DNA of 64,000 bases from Agrobacterium sp. a22-2 (GCF_012276985.1 NZ_JAAXMM010000001.1:124001-188000); one strand, 5' to 3'. Positions 29,968 through 40,006 are shown, counted from the first letter of the stretch. Translations and numbers: made by a program. The notes: generated by a model not told the origin, from the sequence alone.

Positions 29968-30043
29968 GCCCGGATAGCTCAGTTGGTAGAGCAGCGGATT
30001 GAAAATCCGCGTGTCGGTGGTTCAAATCCGCCTCCGGGCACCA
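29968..30043 (+). tRNA. tRNA-Phe (GAA anticodon)
   Basis: A 76-base tRNA: acceptor GCCCGGA / TCCGGGC-A-CCA, D-arm TAGCTCAGTTGGTAGAGCA, anticodon stem GCGGA/TCCGC with loop TTGAAAA (anticodon GAA), variable GTGTC, T-arm CGGTGGTTCAAATCCGCC. CCA is encoded and is followed by TTTTT. It decodes phenylalanine codons. Such tRNA genes are common integration sites, and the AT-rich gene that follows is compositionally foreign. Confidence 0.96.
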
Positions 30044-30145
30044 TTTTTCTTCAGCAACATCAATGTTTTATGGTGCCGTAGCGGCATGGTTGTCGCAACG
30101 CTTGATGCGCTTGGGTGTCATTCTGGGTAGAAGGTGAGATAGTTC

Positions 30146-33100
30146 CTATGCTACCCGCACTGTTTGCAACATTCCTTCGAGCGATCTTCTAATTTCGTTT
30201 TGATTTGATATGCCGAGCGTGGGCAAGATAGCCATCAAAACGGTGAGCACTTTTACCGAGTCATTCGGCTCATTCCGTTCCCACGCCGCAGCTATTTCTT
30301 TTTCATGTAGCAAAGGCTGCTGCAGGAGGAACCTTTGTCTTTCCCATATGAAGGCCCATCGTTCGCTCAACCATTTCAGCATTTGTTCAGACAGAGGCTG
30401 AAGATAGCCCGCCTGTTTCGCAGTTTGCAGCACTTTGTAAGTAAACTCTAAAACCTGGATCGGCGAGAGTAATGAGCCGTCGTCAATCGTCTTTCGGTTG
30501 GCGAAAAGCAGGCTGGCATAACTTGTGTAGTAGTCAGTCGCAGCTACCTTGCCTGCCAAGCACGCCGCTAACCTCTCATCACAGGTAAAGCCGCTTTGAC
30601 TCATGAGGCCAGCGACAAATGCGTCATAGGCAACTGCGTCTTCGCTAAGAATACAAGCCGCGACGAATGACAGAATTTGTTGTCCCGCTAGCTCGCGGAG
30701 ACCTTTTATTGCTTCCGCTGTCGGAGGTGGGAAATTACCATATGTGACATTTTGGATATTAAAGCTGTTTTCCTTGCTTCCTTGCTGGACCGCAAACGCA
30801 AATTCCGCAACCGTTTCCGTTAGTGCTAGGTTGAATGATCTGATGTCTAGTTGACGTAACGCTTTATTCAGTTTCGCGCGGGTCAATAGGAACTGCCCCT
30901 CTCGCACAGGCCCCTTTGGGAGACGAGTATCGATATTTCGCGCTATGCCCAAGTCCAGCAGACAGTGACATTCAATCTGCGCCAGCATATACCAGGACAA
31001 CTCCAGGACTGGCAGAAACCGTTTTCCTATCTCTGGGTGTGGCTCGGGATTGCTTACTAGACCCGGATAAATACGCGGAGCTTCGCCATCTGCCATGTAG
31101 CGCTTTTCACCGGTTGCCTCTTGGTCAAGCCACAGAAGCACATGCCGGGAAACAGCATGGCAATGAGCTGCTCTAACGGATGTTTTAGAATCTAACAGGG
31201 TGAGCTTTTCCAACACCCCAATGAATTCTCGCAGACACGTAGCACGGTCATCAGCGTGCCAGCTTGCTATTGCGGCATCGGCTAGCAGGCCGATATGCAT
31301 TGGGATCATATCCGGTACACCGGAATCTTTCGCGGCTTCGGCTCCGAACAAGTAGTATCGCCTTGCCGTTTCGAAGTTGCCCTGCTTCTCCGCGCTTATC
31401 GCAGCTTCTCTTCCGAGAAAGGCTTTTTCCGTTTCACTTAGGGGGGCACCTTCATCAATAAGCTTGCTGGATAGTTCCAAGCTCGCTTGATGATCATTTG
31501 CTCGGTAAAGAACCTTTGCTTTCGCCCGTATTAGCTCCGAGTTCGTTGGGCCATACTGCTTTAGGCCGCCCTCAAGCACGTCAAGAGCAGCTTCTTTATC
31601 GTTGCCATATTCATCAAGAATGATGGCCTGATATTTTCGGCAAGCAACGGCTAGGTCTTTACGATTCCACCTGTTCGCTAGATTTTCCATTTGCGAATAG
31701 GCGGATGTATGAGCGATAGAATCAATCGTCTCTGTATCATGCTCTCTTAACCATGCGCCGGATATGAGCATGTCGATATCGACTGGAAGTTCGGATACGC
31801 CATAAATTTGGAAGATTTTCACCCGGAAATCTTCACTGCATGCGTCAAGAGCTTTAAACGTCGAAAGGAGATCACTGATTTGTTTTGTTTGACGAATTTG
31901 GTTCAAAAACATGAAGCCGATCGTCGTGGTAATATCGCTAAACTCGGCTATCCCCTCTAGAAACTCGGTGGGAAGATTTCGATCCTGATTTTCGAACAGG
32001 CTGTTAAGTTCCTGCAAAATTTCGATAAAGCCCGGCAGTGGCCCAAAAATCGGCTCTGAAAGCAGTAGCTTTGAATATATGATTAGCTCCATTCCAGCTC
32101 GTATTTTCGCAGGCTGGATAAGTGCACCTTCCTTCTGGAACGATCTAAGCGCCGAAGCGAATGTTTTTGAGCCTCGTTCTTCATGGCAAAGAAGAAGAAT
32201 TTGAGCGCCTCGAAAAATCTGACTAATAACCGGGCTATCATCATAGGCAGGCTGATCGGTTCTCATATGCGTAAACATCATAAGATGCGGCGCGATCATC
32301 TTTAATTCGGAATTGTCCGAACCGATCACCGAAAAACAAAGCTTGAACAGCACTCCCTCATTTTTGCCGCTCCACGCAGCGAGCAAAGCTGAGTTCGCTG
32401 TGATGGGGTCGAGGGTCCGTGGCTTGACCAGTGAGTTCGCTATCTCGAAATTGATCTGCTTCTTTTCCGAATCCCTGAGAGTGTTTGTGGCGAAATTGGA
32501 AAGCAGCGGTGATAAGGAAAATCTATCCTTTTCCTGTTGATCGATCCACGATCCAATTAAGCTATCAAATAATATCCCGCCATCTGAAACCACGGGCGCA
32601 ACTTGAGCCACGTCGAGAACGAGACTCCGCGTGAATCCACCAGTCGTCAGGGAAAGGCGCTCCAGCAGGCGCCTGCCGCCTTCAGGTAAATCCTTAAGCA
32701 ACCGTCTGCGAGTGTCAGCGCGCACTTGTTCAATTTCAGAATTACCGTCCACCAGAGAGCCAAGTGTCCGTAACTCGTTTTTATCCCACCCTGATTGCTG
32801 CATACTTTTGATTGCCGCCACGGCGAGCTGTGGATGTCCGCTACCTGAGATCAAGTATATATACTTAGCCCAGTTTTTATCTGGGACTCCCAACGAGCTC
32901 AGAATATGCTCAATGTCTGCCTCTCTGAATTCCTCTAGCTTTTCTTCGATATTAGCCGTCAAGTTTGCCGAAAATAGCAAATCGCTAGGAGTTGTTCTTG
33001 GTGCTGTAACGATAATAAGTAAATCCCGGCGCCTACAAGCTGATAGTAAATTCAGGAAACTCTCTATAACGTATGGCTCTGGCGTGCATTCGAAGTCGTC

Positions 33101-34210
33101 TATCAGAAGGCCATGAACGTCCCTCACTTCTGCTATAGCTGTTTGAATCTCAGTGAGAATCAAACTTACTTGCTCGGATGACAAGTTGCGTAGGTTAAGG
33201 CTTGCCCAGTTTCCGGCGACCTTTCCAGCCGCTAATTTTGCTGCAACAGTTTTACCGACACCTGCAGCGCCTAGTACCCAGCTAATTCCGTCTCTCTCAA
33301 GCGATGAAACAATTTTCGCGATTTGCTCCGATCTCGGCGCAATAGCAGAGGGAAGCGGTACCTCATCAATAGGGCGTGGCGGCGCTAGCCGACTTGAAAT
33401 AAGGTCAGTTGCCTTCGGCACAGAGGAAGCTAAAGCTTTTGCGATAAGTGCATTGTGCGCGTCGAACTGTGCTCGGTTAACAGAAATGCGAACTGCTTGC
33501 TCCAACAGTTCTTCGAGAGCTGCGCGGTCCACAAAGCGATCTTCTTTTTGAGTCGATTTGTTCAGCAGAAGTAAGAGAATATTGTTGAGGCATTCCTCGG
33601 CTTGGGAGGCAATGCCGCCGCGTTCTTGTAGCGCTTTAGTGGTGACCGCCTTGAGTTGTCGTTTCAGGAACTTGAAATCCAGAGCCCCGCAATCAAAGTG
33701 TATCCGCTTTAAGAATTTCTCTCTGAAGTCAGCATCGTCGAGCTCCTCGATAAATTTCTTTGTCTGTGCCGACAATTTCGAATTGGCCAGAATGGTTCTG
33801 AGTCTAGAAAGATCGCCTGTTCGAGCTAAAGTACGCCAAGTGACAAGAGTTGGCGTGTCGTCAAGCCGATCATTTTCAGATTTTTCTTTTCCTATATGGG
33901 ATGTTGTCAGGTGGCGAAGCCTGACCTCAAGTTGCGGCTGATTTACCTGAAGTTCGACGAAGCTATTTATCGATGCGATAATGTCGTCGGAGTTGATCGT
34001 GACATTGCCTTCGGTGCGCTTGACTTGAACTGCACTTAAAGCATGCTTTGCGGCAATAACGTAGTCTTCGGCAACCTCTAAGAATAAAAATTCATTTACA
34101 CCAAGTTCAAACCAAGCAAGTGCTGACTGATAAATTTGATAAACATACCCCCCCAAGGAGGCGATTGCCTCGCGGCCTTCATTTCCTTTCGGGGCTACGG
34201 GTTTATTCAT
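30146..34210 (-). CDS. Avs-like STAND NTPase with N-terminal Cap4/DUF4297-type nuclease (candidate antiphage defence)
   Basis: A 1354-aa protein, much AT-richer than all neighbours. Numbering is from the ATG at 34210; a TTG at 34273 would add 21 residues, and neither start has a good ribosome site. Residues 10-70 read GREAIASLGGYVYQIYQSAL, then FLFLEVAEDYV and AVQVKRT, the E/D...Q-x-K pattern of the PD-(D/E)XK nuclease in DUF4297/Cap4 proteins. Walker A GAAGVGKT is at 314-321 and a Walker B-like LLIDDFE follows at about 368-374, with LLIIVTAPRTT as sensor 1. The rest, about 800 residues, is helical and TPR-like and would be the sensor. By analogy with Avs proteins it would detect a phage protein, oligomerise and cut DNA. 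That function is inferred. Confidence 0.72.
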   Translation of the reverse strand: MNKPVAPKGNEGREAIASLGGYVYQIYQSALAWFELGVNEFLFLEVAEDYVIAAKHALSAVQVKRTEGNVTINSDDIIASINSFVELQVNQPQLEVRLRHLTTSHIGKEKSENDRLDDTPTLVTWRTLARTGDLSRLRTILANSKLSAQTKKFIEELDDADFREKFLKRIHFDCGALDFKFLKRQLKAVTTKALQERGGIASQAEECLNNILLLLLNKSTQKEDRFVDRAALEELLEQAVRISVNRAQFDAHNALIAKALASSVPKATDLISSRLAPPRPIDEVPLPSAIAPRSEQIAKIVSSLERDGISWVLGAAGVGKTVAAKLAAGKVAGNWASLNLRNLSSEQVSLILTEIQTAIAEVRDVHGLLIDDFECTPEPYVIESFLNLLSACRRRDLLIIVTAPRTTPSDLLFSANLTANIEEKLEEFREADIEHILSSLGVPDKNWAKYIYLISGSGHPQLAVAAIKSMQQSGWDKNELRTLGSLVDGNSEIEQVRADTRRRLLKDLPEGGRRLLERLSLTTGGFTRSLVLDVAQVAPVVSDGGILFDSLIGSWIDQQEKDRFSLSPLLSNFATNTLRDSEKKQINFEIANSLVKPRTLDPITANSALLAAWSGKNEGVLFKLCFSVIGSDNSELKMIAPHLMMFTHMRTDQPAYDDSPVISQIFRGAQILLLCHEERGSKTFASALRSFQKEGALIQPAKIRAGMELIIYSKLLLSEPIFGPLPGFIEILQELNSLFENQDRNLPTEFLEGIAEFSDITTTIGFMFLNQIRQTKQISDLLSTFKALDACSEDFRVKIFQIYGVSELPVDIDMLISGAWLREHDTETIDSIAHTSAYSQMENLANRWNRKDLAVACRKYQAIILDEYGNDKEAALDVLEGGLKQYGPTNSELIRAKAKVLYRANDHQASLELSSKLIDEGAPLSETEKAFLGREAAISAEKQGNFETARRYYLFGAEAAKDSGVPDMIPMHIGLLADAAIASWHADDRATCLREFIGVLEKLTLLDSKTSVRAAHCHAVSRHVLLWLDQEATGEKRYMADGEAPRIYPGLVSNPEPHPEIGKRFLPVLELSWYMLAQIECHCLLDLGIARNIDTRLPKGPVREGQFLLTRAKLNKALRQLDIRSFNLALTETVAEFAFAVQQGSKENSFNIQNVTYGNFPPPTAEAIKGLRELAGQQILSFVAACILSEDAVAYDAFVAGLMSQSGFTCDERLAACLAGKVAATDYYTSYASLLFANRKTIDDGSLLSPIQVLEFTYKVLQTAKQAGYLQPLSEQMLKWLSERWAFIWERQRFLLQQPLLHEKEIAAAWERNEPNDSVKVLTVLMAILPTLGISNQNEIRRSLEGMLQTVRVA

Positions 34211-34384
34211 GTGTGAGTCGGCCAGCTTATCAATTTGGCGATAGTGGGATACGGTTTGCGAAAATACAACCAAACGACACGTTTGAGGTCAGGTGCGGAG
34301 CGCTTTCCACAAAGTATGCGCTGACCTTTACCAAACCAAGTTTAGGCTGGCGCCTATTTAGCTCGGAGTTAAATGCCCACTCTG

Positions 34385-34408
34385 AGAAAAGGGCGCTGTG
34401 TGCGCCCT
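34385..34408 (-). terminator. Rho-independent terminator of the 71-aa gene
   Basis: On the minus strand, AGGGCGC-ACACA-GCGCCCT is followed by TTTTCTC. The 7-bp GC-rich stem with 5-base loop and T-run is a classical terminator, 35 bases past the end of the minus-strand small gene. Confidence 0.75.
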
Positions 34409-34442
34409 CCTTGCTAACCGTAGGCCACTTTCTGGTTGTGAC

Positions 34443-34658
34443 TCATTTCATTGCGAACAAGCCCCTTGCTTCCTTCTCACCCACCGATCCCTTGAGCCAT
34501 TGCCAAGGGGCGCGGGGTTTATGGGACTTCGCCAATTCGGGATACTGCTTCTGATCGCGAGCGGCATCGCGTAGTTGTTCGCGTGCTTCTTTTGGGTCGA
34601 TCTTCAATTCGGCGCACAGCGCCTTGAGGGTGATGATTTCGGGGGCCTTGTCGGTCAT
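34443..34658 (-). CDS. 71-aa basic conserved-looking hypothetical protein
   Basis: Begins MTDKAPEIITLKALCAELKI at 34658 with GGAGGAG seven bases upstream, a very strong ribosome site; the frame extends to 34679. The first half (LKALCAELKIDPKEAREQLR) looks like a small helix-turn-helix or SAP-like fold. It continues with a basic stretch, HKPRAPWQWLKGS, and ends RGLFAMK. I recall similar unnamed proteins in other alphaproteobacteria but know no function. Codon use is host-like, unlike the large AT-rich gene on its left, so it may mark the boundary of that insertion. Confidence 0.7.
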   Translation of the reverse strand: MTDKAPEIITLKALCAELKIDPKEAREQLRDAARDQKQYPELAKSHKPRAPWQWLKGSVGEKEARGLFAMK

Positions 34659-35069
34659 GATCGTCTCCTCCGGGTTCAAGACGATCTTTTCATTAAGACA
34701 AGGTCTGAGCGGCTGTCAGGGAAAATCCCTAGTCTTTCTGGATCATGCAATATAGGACAGGAGCCTATCGAGCAGCGCCGTTGCATCGCTCTGCAAACCG
34801 TCATCTGTTGTGCAGGCGATAGACGCGTTCAAAGCCCGACGCAGTCCAGACAGACCGTCGTGGAATTCTATGACCACATCATCCGCTTAATCATCCCCTA
34901 TTGATTTTGGTCAAATCGGCGTCGCGTCAGGGATGCTAGAACCATCGGCAGCAGGCGGTTTTCGCCGGGGCGGTGCGATTGTTGCAGCCGTCGAATTTTT
35001 TAAACGCTTGCCGAGCCGGCCGTATTTTCCGGCGAGACATTCTCCAGAAGGTTCAAGGAAGGCCATCCT
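34659..35069. other. Intergenic region before the yhiI-rbbA-yhhJ operon
   Basis: About 410 bases between the divergent 71-aa gene and the exporter operon. It contains a perfect FNR/FixK-type box at 34901-34914 (listed separately). I saw no other gene or RNA. An inverted repeat AGGGA-AAA-TCCCT is visible near 34720-34732. Confidence 0.5.
34901..34914 (+). promoter_or_regulatory. FNR/FixK-type box upstream of the ABC exporter operon
   Basis: TTGATTTTGGTCAA fits the FnrN/FixK consensus TTGAYNNNNRTCAA at every fixed position. It lies 156 bases before the first ATG of the yhiI-rbbA-yhhJ operon. Such boxes bind CRP/FNR-family activators under low oxygen in rhizobia. Whether it acts here, and on which divergent gene, is inference. 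Confidence 0.5.
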
Positions 35070-36143
35070 ATGCTTGCAAAACCATGGAAGTCCTGGGTGA
35101 TCCCCGTCGTGGTCGTGGCGCTTGGCGCGGGCGGCTATTACGGCTGGTCGACAATGAATGCGGAAGGACTGCCCGAGGGCATTGCCAGCGGCAACGGCCG
35201 TATCGAGGCCGTGGAAATCGACATATCCACCAAGACGGCCGGCCGTATCAGGGACATCGTCGCCAATGAGGGCGATCTGGTCAAGGCCGGCCAGGTGCTG
35301 GCCCATATGGACACGGTGCAATTGCAGGCCGAGCGGCGCGAGGCGGATGCCCAATTGCAGCGCGCCGTGATCGGCGTCGAGGCTGACGCCAGCGTGGTGA
35401 CGCAAAGGGAGGCGGAAAAGACCGCGGCGGAGGCGGTGGCTGCCCAGCGCGAGGCCGAACTGAACGCTGCCCTCAAGCGGCTTGAGCGGACCGAACAGCT
35501 GGTGAAAAGCAGCACGGTCTCGCTGCAGGTGCTGGACGACGACCGAGCCAGCTTCGAAGGCGCCAGGGCGGCGGTCAGCGCGGCAAAGGCGCAACTGGCG
35601 GCCGCCGATGCGGCGATCAGCACGGCCAAGGCACAGGTGGTCGATGCTCGCGCCTCGACGGACGCGGCAAAGGCGACCCTTGAGCGGATTGACGCCGAGA
35701 TCGACGACAGCACGCTGATCTCGCCGCGCGACGGGCGTGTGCAGTATCGCGTCGCGCAGCCCGGCGAGGTGCTTTCCGCCGGCGGGCGGGTTCTCAATCT
35801 GGTCGATCTCAGCGATGTCTCGATGACATTCTTCCTGCCGACTGAGCAAGCCGGGCGGGTGGCGCTCGGTTCCGAAGTCCGCATCGTGCTGGATGCGGCG
35901 CCGAAATATCTGATCCCGGCCTCGGTGTCCTTCGTGGCCGACGTGGCACAATTCACGCCGAAATCGGTGGAGACCGAGGTGGAGCGCGAAAAGCTGATGT
36001 TCCGCATCAAGGCGCGCATTCCGCAGGCGCTGCTCGCCAAGCACATACAGATGGTCAAGACCGGCCTGCCGGGCGTGGCTTATGTGCGTCTCGATCCGGC
36101 CGCTGCCTGGCCGGCCGACATCAGCGGAGCCGTGGTCGAATGA
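35070..36143 (+). CDS. yhiI: HlyD/YhiI-family membrane fusion protein
   Basis: A 357-aa periplasmic adaptor of an ABC exporter, anchored by one N-terminal helix ([18 protein letters not shown]). It shows biotinyl-lipoyl halves ([20 protein letters not shown] and [19 protein letters not shown]) flanking a long alpha-helical hairpin around 95-215 rich in Ala, Glu and Lys. AAGGAAGG lies seven bases before the ATG. It overlaps the ABC transporter gene by four bases, so the three genes form one unit like E. coli yhiI-rbbA-yhhJ. The cargo is unknown. Confidence 0.9.
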   Translation: MLAKPWKSWVIPVVVVALGAGGYYGWSTMNAEGLPEGIASGNGRIEAVEIDISTKTAGRIRDIVANEGDLVKAGQVLAHMDTVQLQAERREADAQLQRAVIGVEADASVVTQREAEKTAAEAVAAQREAELNAALKRLERTEQLVKSSTVSLQVLDDDRASFEGARAAVSAAKAQLAAADAAISTAKAQVVDARASTDAAKATLERIDAEIDDSTLISPRDGRVQYRVAQPGEVLSAGGRVLNLVDLSDVSMTFFLPTEQAGRVALGSEVRIVLDAAPKYLIPASVSFVADVAQFTPKSVETEVEREKLMFRIKARIPQALLAKHIQMVKTGLPGVAYVRLDPAAAWPADISGAVVE

Positions 36144-38890
36144 ACGGCGCCAACCCGGACGGCAAGGCTGTCGTGTCTATCGACGGGGTCAGCCTGTCCT
36201 ATGGCAAGACCCGGGCGCTCGATGCCGTGAGCCTCTCCATCCCGTCCGGCTGCATGGTCGGGCTGATCGGACCGGACGGTGTCGGCAAGTCCAGCCTGCT
36301 GTCGCTGATTTCGGGCGCACGCGCTGTGCAGAGCGGACATATCGACGTGCTGGGCGGGGATATATCCGATGCGGCCCATCGCCGGGACACCTGCCCGCGC
36401 ATCGCCTATATGCCGCAGGGCCTTGGCAAGAACCTCTATCCCACGCTGTCGGTGTTCGAGAATGTCGACTTCTTCGGCCGGCTGTTCGGTCATGCACGCC
36501 AGGAGCGCGAGCAGCGGATCGCCGCCCTGCTCGACAGTACGGGCCTCGGCCCCTTCGCCGACAGGCCGGCCGGCAAGCTGTCCGGCGGCATGAAACAGAA
36601 GCTCGGCCTGTGCTGTGCCCTGATCCACGATCCCGACCTTCTGATCCTCGACGAGCCGACAACCGGCGTCGACCCGCTGTCGCGCCGCCAGTTCTGGGAT
36701 CTGATCGACAACATTCGCGCCGGCCGGCCGGGCATGAGCGTCATCGTCGCCACGGCCTATATGGAAGAGGCCGCCCGCTTCGACTGGCTGGTCGCCATGG
36801 ACGACGGCCGGGTGTTGGCAACCGGCACGCCCGGCGAATTGCTGACGCAGACCGGCACCGCCTCTCTGGAGGCCGCCTTCGTCGCCATGCTGCCGGAGGA
36901 CAAGCGCAGGGATCACCATGCTGTGGTCATCCCTCCGCGCCAGGCAAATAGCGAGATCGCCATCGAGGCCGAGGGGCTGACGATGCGGTTCGGCGATTTC
37001 GTCGCGGTCGACAATGTCAGCTTTCGCATTCCGCGCGGCGAGATTTTCGGGTTTCTCGGCTCGAACGGCTGCGGCAAGACCACCACGATGAAAATGCTGA
37101 CCGGGCTGCTGGCGGCCAGCGAAGGCCGGGCAACCCTGTTCGGACAGACGATCGACCCGCACGACATGGCCGTGCGCCACCGCGTCGGCTACATGTCGCA
37201 ATCCTTTTCGCTCTATAGCGAGCTGACGGTCCGCCAGAACCTCGACCTGCATGCCCGCCTGTTCCAGATGCCGATTGACGCCATCCCGGCCCGTATCGAA
37301 ACGATGATCGAGCGCTTCGATCTGGAGGCGGTGACGGACGCCCTGCCCGATGCCCTGCCGCTTGGCATAAGGCAACGCCTGTCCCTGGCCGTGGCCATGG
37401 TGCATGGGCCGGAAATGCTCATTCTCGACGAACCCACCTCGGGCGTCGACCCGATTGCGCGCGACAAGCTGTGGCAGCTGCTGTCGGATCTGTCGCGCAA
37501 GGACAATGTGACGATCTTCATCTCGACCCATTTCATGAACGAGGCGGAACGCTGCGACCGCATATCGCTGATGCATGCCGGCAAGGTTCTGGTCAGCGAC
37601 CGGCCGGCGGCCATTGTCGAGAGCCGTGGCAGCGCCGATCTCGAAAGCGCTTTCATCGCCTATCTCGAAGATGCCATCGATGCCGAGAAGGCGGAGGGCG
37701 ACGCGCCGAAGCCTGCCGTCGCTGCGCCTGATCCGAAACGACCGGCCGCAAAAGTCAATCAAGCGTTCGATATCAGGCGCATGTTCAGCTACACGCGCCG
37801 CGAGGCGCTGGAGTTGCAGCGCGATCCCATCCGCGCCTCGCTGGCGCTGCTCGGCAGCATGCTGTTGATGTTCGTGATCGGCTACGGCATCAATCTGGAT
37901 GTAGAGGATCTGTCCTTTGCCGTGCTGGACTACGACCAGACCGCCACCAGCCGGGACTATGTCAGCGATATCGCCGGGTCGCGATATTTCTCCGAAAAAC
38001 CGCCCATCCGGGACGATGCCGATCTCGACCAGCGCATGCGGGCCGGAGAGATCAGCCTTGCCATCGAAATTCCGCCAGGCTTTGCCGCCAATGCCGCCCG
38101 CGGGCGGGATGTCGAGATCGGCGCATGGATCGACGGCGCCATGCCGCAGCGCGCCGAAACCATCCAGGGTTACGTGCAGGGAATGCATGCACACTGGCTA
38201 ACCCGCAAGACCCGGGAATTGCTGGGTGACGATGCCACGACTAGCGCCTTCACGCTGGAGACCCGATATCGCTACAATCCGGATATCGCCAGCCTGGTCG
38301 CCATGGTGCCGGCGGTCATACCGCTGTTGCTGCTGCTCATTCCGGCCATGCTGGCAGCCTTAAGCGTGGTGCGTGAAAAGGAGCTCGGCTCGATCGTCAA
38401 TCTCTATGTCACACCGGTCACGAAGCTCGAATTCCTGCTCGGCAAGCAATTGCCCTATATCGCCCTTGGCATGGTGAATTTCCTGCTGCTTTGCGCCGCC
38501 GCGGTCTTCGTGTTCCAGGTGCCGCTGACCGGCAGTTTCTTTGCGCTGGCGACAGGCGCCCTGCTCTACGTTACCATCTCGACCGGCATGGGATTGCTGA
38601 TGTCGACCTTCACCAGCAGCCAGATCGCCGCAATCTTCGCAACGGCCGTCCTGACGCTGCTGCCCGCAGTGCAGTATTCCGGCATGATCGATCCCGTCTC
38701 CTCGCTCAAAGGCGCTGGCGCCGTCATCGGCCGGATCTATCCGACCACCCATTTCATCACCATTGCGCGTGGCACCTTCTCCAAGGCATTGAGCTTTGGC
38801 GATCTTTCCGGCGCATTTGTGCCGCTCCTGATCACCATACCCGTTCTGGTGGCCCTGAGCACCGTCCTCCTCCGCAAGCAGGCAAGGTGA
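36140..38890 (+). CDS. rbbA: RbbA-type ABC transporter: two ATPase domains fused to a permease
   Basis: A 916-aa protein matching the size and layout of E. coli RbbA/YhiH. The first nucleotide-binding domain has Walker [10 protein letters not shown], signature [12 protein letters not shown] and Walker [14 protein letters not shown]. The second has GSNGCGKTT and [12 protein letters not shown], but a degenerate signature, [13 protein letters not shown]. An acidic/proline linker around 520-540 leads to an ABC-2 type permease with one helix, a large extracytoplasmic loop and five more helices. E. coli RbbA has been reported to associate with ribosomes; whether that applies here is unknown. It is coupled to yhiI and spaced three bases from yhhJ. 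Confidence 0.92.
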   Translation: MNGANPDGKAVVSIDGVSLSYGKTRALDAVSLSIPSGCMVGLIGPDGVGKSSLLSLISGARAVQSGHIDVLGGDISDAAHRRDTCPRIAYMPQGLGKNLYPTLSVFENVDFFGRLFGHARQEREQRIAALLDSTGLGPFADRPAGKLSGGMKQKLGLCCALIHDPDLLILDEPTTGVDPLSRRQFWDLIDNIRAGRPGMSVIVATAYMEEAARFDWLVAMDDGRVLATGTPGELLTQTGTASLEAAFVAMLPEDKRRDHHAVVIPPRQANSEIAIEAEGLTMRFGDFVAVDNVSFRIPRGEIFGFLGSNGCGKTTTMKMLTGLLAASEGRATLFGQTIDPHDMAVRHRVGYMSQSFSLYSELTVRQNLDLHARLFQMPIDAIPARIETMIERFDLEAVTDALPDALPLGIRQRLSLAVAMVHGPEMLILDEPTSGVDPIARDKLWQLLSDLSRKDNVTIFISTHFMNEAERCDRISLMHAGKVLVSDRPAAIVESRGSADLESAFIAYLEDAIDAEKAEGDAPKPAVAAPDPKRPAAKVNQAFDIRRMFSYTRREALELQRDPIRASLALLGSMLLMFVIGYGINLDVEDLSFAVLDYDQTATSRDYVSDIAGSRYFSEKPPIRDDADLDQRMRAGEISLAIEIPPGFAANAARGRDVEIGAWIDGAMPQRAETIQGYVQGMHAHWLTRKTRELLGDDATTSAFTLETRYRYNPDIASLVAMVPAVIPLLLLLIPAMLAALSVVREKELGSIVNLYVTPVTKLEFLLGKQLPYIALGMVNFLLLCAAAVFVFQVPLTGSFFALATGALLYVTISTGMGLLMSTFTSSQIAAIFATAVLTLLPAVQYSGMIDPVSSLKGAGAVIGRIYPTTHFITIARGTFSKALSFGDLSGAFVPLLITIPVLVALSTVLLRKQAR

Positions 38891-38893
38891 TCC

Positions 38894-40006
38894 ATGCGGC
38901 TGTCCAGCATTCTGCAACTCGGCATCAAGGAACTGCGCGGTCTTGCGCGCGACCCCATGCTTCTGCTGCTCATCGGCTTTTCGTTCATCGTTTCGGTCTA
39001 CACGGCCGGATCTGCCATGCCGGAAACCCTCAATCACGCGCCGATCGCCATTGTCGACGAAGACCAGTCGCCCTTGTCGTCACGCATCATCGGGGCTTTC
39101 TATCCGCCATACTTCACAACGCCGCAGATCATCACGGCAGGCGAGATGGATCGGCGCATGGATGCCGGGCTCGATACATTTGCGCTGGATATCCCGGCTG
39201 ATTTCCACCGCGACGTGCTGGCCGGCCGGGTGCCGGCGATCCAGCTCAACGTCGACGCGACACGCATGACGCAGGCTTTCAGCGGCAGCGGCTATGTGCA
39301 GAGCATCGTCACCAGCGAAGTGACGGAATTCCTGCAGCACTATCGCTCCGAGACAGCACTGGCCGTCGACCTGGTGCTGCGCGCCCGCTTCAATCCGGAA
39401 CTCAGCAAGGTCTGGTTCGGAGGAGTCATGGAGCTCATCAACAACGTCACCATGCTGTCGATCATCCTGACGGGTGCCGCCCTGATCCGCGAGCGCGAAC
39501 ATGGCACGATCGAACATCTTCTGGTCATGCCCGTGACACCGACCGAGATCATGATCAGCAAGATCTGGTCGATGGGACTGGTCGTGCTGGTCGCATCCGC
39601 CTTTTCGCTGATCGTCGTCGTCCAGGGTTTGCTGGCCGTTCCGATCGAGGGTTCGGTCAGCCTGTTCCTGGCGGGTGCTGCCCTGCAGCTCTTTGCAACC
39701 ACCTCGCTCGGGATCTTCCTGGCGACGGTTGCGACCTCCATGCCGCAGTTCGGCCTGCTGCTGATGATGATCCTGCTGCCGCTTGAGGTTCTATCGGGCG
39801 CTTCCACGCCGCGCGAAAGCATGCCCGAAGCGATACAGTTCATCATGCTGGCCGCGCCGAACACGCATTTCGTCATGCTCGCCCAGTCGATCCTCTATCG
39901 TGGCGCAGGCCTCTCCGTGGTCTGGCCGCAGTTTCTGGCGCTGGCCGTGATCGGATCCGTGTTGTTCATCTTCTCGCTCGGCCGGTTCCGCAAAACGCTG
40001 CAGTAG
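38894..40006 (+). CDS. yhhJ: YhhJ-type ABC-2 permease
   Basis: A 370-aa membrane protein of the ABC-2 family. The first helix (MLLLLIGFSFIVSVYTAG) is followed by a periplasmic domain of about 140 residues (PIAIVDEDQSPLSSRI, PADFHRDVLAGRVPAIQLNV) and five C-terminal helices with LIREREHGTIEHLLVMPVTP and LSGASTPRESMPEAIQ. This would pair with the permease half of RbbA to form the channel. It is the last gene of the operon. Confidence 0.92.
   Translation: MRLSSILQLGIKELRGLARDPMLLLLIGFSFIVSVYTAGSAMPETLNHAPIAIVDEDQSPLSSRIIGAFYPPYFTTPQIITAGEMDRRMDAGLDTFALDIPADFHRDVLAGRVPAIQLNVDATRMTQAFSGSGYVQSIVTSEVTEFLQHYRSETALAVDLVLRARFNPELSKVWFGGVMELINNVTMLSIILTGAALIREREHGTIEHLLVMPVTPTEIMISKIWSMGLVVLVASAFSLIVVVQGLLAVPIEGSVSLFLAGAALQLFATTSLGIFLATVATSMPQFGLLLMMILLPLEVLSGASTPRESMPEAIQFIMLAAPNTHFVMLAQSILYRGAGLSVVWPQFLALAVIGSVLFIFSLGRFRKTLQ

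Noticed and set aside
30073..30085. TGCCG-TAG-CGGCA hairpin after the end of the large AT-rich gene
   Set aside because: Stem of five pairs with a three-base loop and no T-run; too weak to call a terminator.
30044..34900. Search for a direct repeat of the tRNA-Phe 3' end marking an attachment site
   Set aside because: Only short matches such as GGGTTCAA near 34672 were found, too short and without the flanking tRNA sequence.
36080..38194. 704-codon minus-strand frame opposite rbbA
   Set aside because: Antisense shadow of a clearly conserved ABC transporter.
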